Below, one piece after another: positions 57,353-64,000 of a stretch of DNA of 64,000 bases. The stretch is from Nilaparvata lugens. Its lineage: Eukaryota > Arthropoda > Insecta > Hemiptera > Delphacidae. The stretch lies in contig NC_052505.1 of the NCBI RefSeq assembly GCF_014356525.2, forward strand, positions 25,193,432 through 25,257,431, written 5' to 3'. The position numbers and the translations under genes were made by a program. A model generated the notes under the pieces. The model had not been told where the DNA came from. It did not search any database and saw nothing but the letters and a program-made list of their open reading frames with translations. Position 1 is the stretch's first letter; each line of letters starts with the position of its first letter.

Positions 57353-57770
57353 ACTTCTTCTTTTCTTCGTCTGTTCTACTATCTCCACCTTTTATTTTCA
57401 TAACTTTCGTCGTAAATTCTACTATCTCAACCCTTCTTCCTCTTACACCTACTTCAATTTTCTTCTTCTTATTTCCTAGTTATTTTATATTCCTTTCCCC
57501 TCTTCTATTTTACCGTTCTTCTAATTCTTCCTCTTCTTCACCTTTTTTAACTTCCTTTTCTTCAACTTTTACTTCTTCGTTTTCTTTTTCTCGTCAGCTT
57601 TACAGCACTTCTCCCACTTCTTCTTCTTCTTCTCTTCTTCTTCTTCTTCTCTTCTTCTTCTTCTTCTTCTTCTTCTTCTTCTTTCTTCTTCTTCTTCTTC
57701 TTCTTCTTCATCTTCACAACTTTTCCTTTTCTTCAACTGCCACTTCTTTCTGTTCTTCGTAGGTACTTCT
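57353..57770. repeat. pyrimidine-rich tract with (CTT)n array
   Basis: The plus strand is almost free of purine runs over about 400 bp, with a core (CTT)n at about 57625-57712. Confidence 0.85.
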
Positions 57771-59728
57771 TTACTTACCCACTATTCCATGAAGACCGGA
57801 AGCTTTTACGAGAATTATTGTGAAAAGCGTGAGCGACCGTGAGAATGGAGCAGCGTTCGTGAGACGTTTTATGCAGGAGAATAGATTGAGAATGGAAAAG
57901 ATCGGTCGTTGTTTATAGTGAGTGGTAGATGGTAGTTGGGGTCTTGACCTTGTGAAAAGTAGGTCTCCATGGTACTGAAGACCTAAACAAACTACACGCA
58001 ATATTATCGATTCCAATACTATTCGACAGCAATATAGATATAGAATCAAGCAATCAACGAATATAGGTACCTTCAAATGGCATAGAATATAGGTATATTG
58101 TATAGCAATGGAAGAATTCTGTGATAACCGGTTCGATTCGACTCTCCTCAGATCTGGTGAGAGACTATCAATGAAGAAAGTGATGACTGAATTCTACTTC
58201 TGTGAAATAACTTTTTCACTTTTTGAATGAAAATGACTAAGAAATTGTCAAACTTTTTCACTTTTTATCGGCACTGTTTCTCTATCATTGTAAGCAATTT
58301 ATAGATTATTCAACGTTAAAAGTTACGTTAACAGCAAAACATTATTTTTTCAATGTTCACTTTGGTCTGAAGTTATTTGTTTTTCAATTAGAATGATAGG
58401 ATATTTTATAAAGATCAAGTAGGAAATGGGTAGTCCTGCCTACTGTCATTTCACTAAAATTGACTGTTCAATTATTCTCTTCTTCATTAAAATAATATTG
58501 GCAATGAAAAATGACTTAATTTCAACCATCATAGATGTATGGGAGTTTTGATGAAACAGTGTAACATAAATTGTATATTTTCATTCCAATAGGGTGTGAA
58601 TGGACCACAACCAGTTCAATCACATAGAAGAATGAACGCATATACAATAAGAGAACGTACATTCATGAATTTTTATTAGAATCCTTAATTATCACATTTG
58701 AAATGAATTATTGAATTTTAATTGAGTTTTGAGCTTCAATTTGGGTAAATAACCTCAAAATTTTTAACGAGTACTCTCATTATTCACTCAATATATTTTG
58801 TTTGCAGTTTCTCTAAACAAAATTGTCTAGAAAATATTGTTTATTGGGAGGTCAATACCTTCCTGCTCATTGAAGACTACTAGAGAGCAGGTTCCTTCAA
58901 CTTGCTTAGTTTCGAAAGTTGAACGGACGTTTCACTGCAGATCACGACTCTTCAAACTTACAAAACCACTTTCTCATGTTTTCATTCATTTCCTGAGCAT
59001 CAAACATTTCTTCTCCTACACCAATGAATAAAACACTTTCTGCGAGCTGACGTGATAATACTATGCGTATGCGATCGTTATGATATATTGTGTTTGTGTT
59101 CGAGGGATGGTAGTAGATCAGTGAACTTAAAGAACTACTCATTAACAGTGAACTTGAAAATCAGAGAACTGTTGAGCTACAAATCTATATCTAAAATGAT
59201 TCAAGTGGAGAGTTTGAAATATTTACATCTAGATCTCCAGGATGAAAGCTTGAACATATGAATGAAATGTGAGTGAACTCGAAGGCGATGGGGATAAATA
59301 GAAAAAAATCCTTGTGTAAAATGTTGAATGATTCATTCAAGAATGAATGATACAATTCCAATTGACTTTTTCATCTACTAAAATCGGTATCAACTGATGA
59401 AGCAAAGGTGAGACAAGATTTTCTCCATGAATTCCCGGTCAGAGGATATTATAGCCTCAGAGGATTTTCTTCAGGAATATGCTCTCTGAAGGATATCATT
59501 TTGAGAATAATATTGAATTATAAAAGCAGACATGAAGTACAGGTGAAAAAGATTCAAGATGTGTTCAACTTAATCAAACTGATAGTGCAAAAGGAAATTT
59601 TGTGAAAAAGTCTAAGCCTCAATAGCCGTGTCAACCAAAGATTGGTGCAAGCAAATGTAATTGTGTGATAACAGGAAAGTGATGCTTGGAAAATCAATGA
59701 TTTATCATGATTTTTTTGAGTCACTTAC
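57771..59728. other. non-coding, presumed CAP intron or upstream region
   Basis: No recognisable exon. Open frames of 64-101 codons on both strands lack motifs and splice support. Confidence 0.4.
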
Positions 59729-59813
59729 TGTAAGGGGACGGCCCCAGCAGAAAGGAAGGCAGACTGACGGATCGAGTTGGTAGAAGGAGACGGGCTCCGT
59801 TCACTTCTTGCAT
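59729..59813 (-). CDS. candidate alternative first coding exon of CAP
   Basis: ATG at 59813-59811 opens MQEVNGARLLLPTRS, then VSLPSFLLGPSPY. It runs to an excellent donor, ACA|GTAAGT at 59728, ending in phase 1, the phase that CAP exon 1 needs (A|AA TCG). A TGA lies in frame six bases upstream, so the ATG would be the true start. GC content is higher than in the flanks. Splicing from here would skip the micro-exon at 52763 and give a short three-SH3 isoform. The support is one donor, phase and composition only. Confidence 0.25.
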
Positions 59814-61367
59814 GTCTCAATCACTTAATTGATTGATGATCACTTAATTGAAGGTCACTCAAAGAACTGATCACTTAATTAAAAGAAACCCAACTCACAC
59901 ACCACCTAGGATGACAATCTTCACAGTCCACTCCACTGAGAAATGTCTAGTTCCCATAGATATCCAACATGTTTGGTCCTCCAAAAAATCCTTATAATGA
60001 ATAAAAGCCAAATGAAAATCTACTACTACCATCACCACTAGTTATTGAACTATTGTGATCGGTTCCTTACTTATGAACGATTAATTGAATTATAACAAGT
60101 TGCATATTTTTCTGGTTTGGTTTTTTTTCTAATCACTCAGCATTGTTTCAAATTAATCATGGTTATAGAACGCAAAATTCAAAGTAAAATCATTTTCTGA
60201 AGATCCAAATTCAAATTTCCTATGTCATATATTTTTGAAGTGATAGTTTTACTAAATTTGTAGGAATAGGTTGAAACATAGCCCTATTTTTGAAGCATTT
60301 CATTATTGAAATATGGAAGAGAAACAGTTATATGCTGAGCCTAATGATCTCTCACACTTTGCATGTGCACATATTAATGGATAATTAAATGTGAAACGTT
60401 GAACCCAATCTGAAGAAGTTACAAGATACAATAATTTTTTTTTGTAATTGGGCATAATAAGAGCAATTGAAAATTTGAAGGAAATTTTGTTTGTCAAGCA
60501 AAATGTTGTCAAATTTGCATCATGTCAAAATGTTGTACTTTTAACAAAACAATGCGGAGATAGTACAGAGGGTAGACAAGTCTGAATGTTTTGCGGCTTC
60601 TATTTTGCATTCCATACTGCACTAAATCCATTGATTTTCGGGCGTTACTTTCAAAGTATGGTCGCATTCCTGCTTCTATTAAATTAAGTCATTGTCTAGT
60701 CGCAGGTGCGTGAGCTCATTAGAAATTCGAATGAAAAATTCCTAGTCAACACATTCTTTCGTGTATAGCATAGTTCAGTCCCACACGTGTGCTTTTTATG
60801 GCTTCTTTGTCAGACACTCTTTGAGCGTGGATTAGTTTGAAACGTTATTACGAATAAGAGCATTATTAAATTCCTAATAAGAATATGGTCAATTTACAGA
60901 GTTCTAATTCTACAAAACCGTGCATTTTCATAGCAGTACTCTCACTAACATTTTTGGATTTTGGGGCCGTATCCATGGGCGTTTGATATTGAACTTTGAA
61001 TCATCAAAACGCATTTTTGTGTACTTTCAACCACTAGTTTAAAGCCACGATTGAAAATACTTATATTGGAGTACGAGTTATAGCTTAGCAAAACTGTCGT
61101 TCTTTGAGTTAATCGACAGAATAGTTCATAGACTAAATATGTGTTGTTTGAAAAAATACCGTTTTACACCTATCCATAGTATGATGTCAGCCATGTCACA
61201 AGTAGAATTAAATTTGTTTGTTTAACTACAAACTCACTGAGAAGTAGCCTATGTAGTTTCGGAAGCACTTTGGACAATGATCAGTATTGTTTAAGAAGAT
61301 AATAACAGTTTTTTAGCGGTACTCGTGTGACCTAACCTTAGGCTAACCTGATAGACCAGCACTCTGC
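59814..61367. other. non-coding, no feature seen
   Basis: Begins with three TCACTTAATT repeats (59.82-59.88 kb). Nothing else recognised. Confidence 0.4.
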
Positions 61368-62060
61368 ATGCTCCATTCATATGCTTCTTCTTCCACTCTT
61401 CATTCTTCTATGCTCTTATCTCTTTTCTACCCTCCTCTTCATATCCAATACATCTTCGTCCTTCTCCTCTTCCATTTCTTCCTTATCCTCATACTCATCT
61501 CTAAAGAAAAAAAAACAGTAGTATATTATAGTAATAGTAGTGTAGTATTTGAAAGTACATTTCATCGGTTTTTAGTTTTTCTATTTCTGTTGATTTCTAT
61601 TCCACAGTTTGTAAACTTATTTGTCATTTCTTACCTATATATTCGTTTATTAGAGTTTATCAAGTTTACCTATATATTCTTTTATATAAGTCAGCACACA
61701 TATTGAAATCTGCATTATTTTAATCCAAGTCTGAATCTTCCTTTTTCTTTTACCATTCTCTTTTCTTGTAATAGCTCTTTTTTGAATTGTTCATCTTCTT
61801 ATCTGTCACCTCAACTACTCCCCTCCTCTCCTCCTCTTATAACCATTTTTATACTAACTTGTTCCTCTTCTTCTTCTTCCTCATTCTTCTCTTTTATTTC
61901 TTCTTCGTAATTTCCAATTCCTCTCCTTTTACTTCTCCATCCTTCTCACTCGTCTCCTTCCTCCTCACTCTCCTTCTACTTCTCCATCATCTCCCCTCCT
62001 TCTTCTCTTCCTCCTCCTCCATGATATTCCTCTTGTTCTCTATTCGGTTGGTTGAGTTTG
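61368..62060. repeat. pyrimidine-rich tract
   Basis: The plus strand is dominated by CTT, CTCC and TTC words over much of 61.37-61.51 and 61.74-62.03 kb. The two open frames here are compositional artefacts (Ser/Phe/Leu-rich). Confidence 0.7.
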
Positions 62061-62084
62061 CGTTCTAGGAGGCGCGTGTTGAAT

Positions 62085-62300
62085 TATTCTAGTTGTCATT
62101 CAGCTGCTGCCGCTGTTCGCCGATAATTTTCTACTTTTCGGCTATTCTATTTCGTTTTTCCGGCACTGTCATTGTCATAGTCATTGTTTCGAATGTCGTC
62201 GCCAGCGCCGTGACAAATCAGTCGCCGTCAGCCGGCGTCAGTCGACCGCGTAAGCTGACATTTTTCACTTGTCCGACGTTTTTTGCCGTTAATCGACGAT
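62085..62300. promoter_or_regulatory. CpG-richer segment, possible promoter or 5' exon
   Basis: GC and CpG rise sharply here (GCTGCCGCTGTTCGCCG, GTCGTCGCCAGCGCCGTGAC, GTCAGTCGACCGCG). On the plus strand ACCGC|GTAAGC resembles a donor, and CAGTC/TCAGT-like initiator words precede it. It could be the 5' end of a transcript on either strand. Confidence 0.3.
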
Positions 62301-63034
62301 TGAATGTGGCAAACAAAGAGGAAAGAGAGGTGACAGAGAGAGATGGAGTAACGATTGGAAAAATATCAGAATTAGTGCGATGGAGATTCTGTATTAGTGC
62401 AGAATTAAATTCTCGGAACACTTGTGAAATTAAAAAAATTCTCAACTAGATTCATTATTTTATCCACCAACTACCGTTACTCATATTGGCAAACAGAAAG
62501 AAAAAAATAATTTTTCATCATAAATATTGACAAAAATGTAAATATCAGGGGAATTCGAATAAAATTTAATAGTTGCAATATCCAATTTTCCTCCTATAGT
62601 TCGAGATTCAAGAGGACTATACCGTACAAATAATAAAATTGATCAAGTGTGTGAGAGAGTGAGGAAGATTCTTAGGAGGATTAGATTAGGTGAGATGATC
62701 AGGTTACTTCTATTCATACGAATATGTAGATAAAACTATCTCTGCTTATATTCTGGTTTACGGTTGCTTCTGGAGGAGTGAATGTGTGATGGGAATGGCA
62801 AAAATGTTCTAGTAGTTGGTCAAACCCAGATTCTTCAACATGGAAAAAATTCAAATATTTTGAAACAGAATCCGACGTAGAACGTGATCTTCTGAGACAG
62901 CATTCAACGCTAAACTAGGTTTAATAGAAGATATAGTCGCACTTACAGTATTATGTAACTTGTTACATTTCGGGTTTAAACAAAAATATGATAAAATCAA
63001 TCAATCTCCATTTAAAAGTGATATGGACCTAAGA
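62301..63034. other. non-coding, no feature seen
   Basis: AT-rich after the CpG-richer segment. Nothing recognisable. Confidence 0.4.
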
Positions 63035-63168
63035 GTCTAAAGGAAGAGAGCGGTCAGGCGTTTCGAGTTACCGCGGTCCTTTGAGGATATAGATATATGG
63101 ATAATTATATCTGTATCCTTCTAAGACCGCTCTGACCGCTGACCTCTCTCTCTGTGCACACACCCTAA
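63035..63168. repeat. hairpin-forming inverted repeat
   Basis: The left arm is AGAGAGCGGTCAGGCG...ACCGCGGTCCT, then GGATATAGATATA. The right arm is TATATCTGTATCC, then AAGACCGCTCTGACCGCTGA. It is probably a small palindromic MITE. Confidence 0.65.
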
Positions 63169-64000
63169 AATAGAGCTGAGTTTACGTGATGAAAACAAGG
63201 GTCAATTGATAAGGTCAAATGTGAAGAGAGAGTAGGATAAAATGGACAGACATGTCCTCTTCAGCACAATAGTTTTATTGTAGCAGAGATGAAGGAGGAC
63301 TCAACTACTACCCTGTTTTATTTTTGAGAACGTAATATAGCCTTTCAACCATTAATTTAGTAATTGTCTTTCCCTTTCTCCAATTTTATTTGTAACTGAA
63401 AATGCAGGTTCTCCACAAGCAAATAACGTGTTATTCAAGCAAAGCTAGAGCTATCTTAATGGAAATGTGTGTTTTCGTAAGAGTGTGTCATACCTGTACC
63501 TACAAGTATGTTGAAAGTTTAGTGAGAATAAAAGAAAATAGATTGAAGAGAGTAAAGTCTCCTACATTGATTCTGACTATTTCTAAATACATGTAGAGTT
63601 ATAATTGATACTTAATATCGATTCAGCTTCAAAAATTATTTCAAGTCTAAGGAACAAAATCAATATACTATTTTGCTGGTTGAAATTGTTCTTGTGAGTT
63701 TTAAAAACAAATCCGATTCAATATTTTCCTGTTTGAAGTTACTCCAAGTTGTAGGAAATTTCTACAAAGAAAATACAAGAAAGTGAATTCATAAGTTTGA
63801 AGATCATTTATAAGTTTATAATCATAAAGTTTATTTACTGCATTGAACAGGATATGGCAGGGAGATCGATCAAACAGTAGTTTATACGAGAGATATTCTG
63901 TTATTGAAAACATTCTGGAAGTAAAAGGGAATTCTTTCAGAACTCTATTCTTGTTGACTATCGATTTTTCGTCCGCCCTTCTCTCAAATCACTGCCTTTG
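63169..64000. other. non-coding, no feature seen
   Basis: No exon or element recognised up to the window end. Confidence 0.4.

Noticed and set aside
61368..62068. Ser/Phe/Leu-rich frames resembling membrane proteins
   Set aside because: Compositional artefacts of pyrimidine-rich DNA. No start context, splice sites or family motif.
1..64000. CRISPR array, tRNA or rRNA genes, bacterial operon signals
   Set aside because: None seen. Tandem arrays here are eukaryotic minisatellites, and no cloverleaf with A/B boxes was noticed by eye, though this was not an exhaustive scan.

Overview
This is an AT-rich animal genomic window with spliceable introns, abundant LINEs, MITEs and Helitron-like ends, and one host gene whose exons can be chained across about 15 kb. 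The host gene (CAP/sorbin-SH3 family), the DUF4781 family (which I know from insects) and the repeat types point to an insect, most likely a hemipteran. A delphacid planthopper would fit, but that is only a guess.

Layout. 0.7-10.6 kb: retrotransposon debris. It holds two Ty3/gypsy pol fragments, a plus-strand PHD-type (CR1-like) LINE split by a minus-strand CR1-like LINE, and a jockey-like RT 3' end interrupted by a small TA-flanked MITE. 11.28-18.21 kb: a DNA transposon with about 583-bp terminal inverted repeats. It encodes a Cys-rich N-terminal region, a probable DDE-type core, a PIN/XPG-like domain and a Cys-rich tail; I call it Academ-like. 18.2-25.1 kb: a nearly full-length LINE. Between its zinc-knuckle ORF1 and its endonuclease-RT ORF it carries an uninterrupted ORF of about 640 codons, whose C-terminal half has all the motifs of the superfamily-1 RNA helicases of plus-strand RNA viruses. 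This is the most interesting object in the window. 25.1-30.6 kb: MITEs, a 5'-truncated LINE between GTTATACG-rich arrays, and a frame-broken DUF4781 gene. 30.6-37.8 kb: non-coding, with several MITEs.

37.9-52.8 kb (minus strand): the 3' half of a CAP gene. The exons encode a basic linker and three SH3 domains, with matching splice sites and phases. Two exons are present twice as about 99% identical segments (the 205-bp linker exon and the 123-bp second-SH3 exon), and the first-SH3 exon carries a one-base insertion in an A run. Introns hold a Helitron with exact A|TC...CTAG|T ends, LINE fragments, minisatellites and long palindromes. 53-64 kb: probably 5' intron or upstream sequence of CAP, with one weak candidate first exon at 59.7 kb, pyrimidine-rich tracts and a CpG-richer segment near 62.1-62.3 kb.

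Limits: family assignments come from motif recognition by eye. Mobile-element boundaries are approximate unless a terminal signature is stated.
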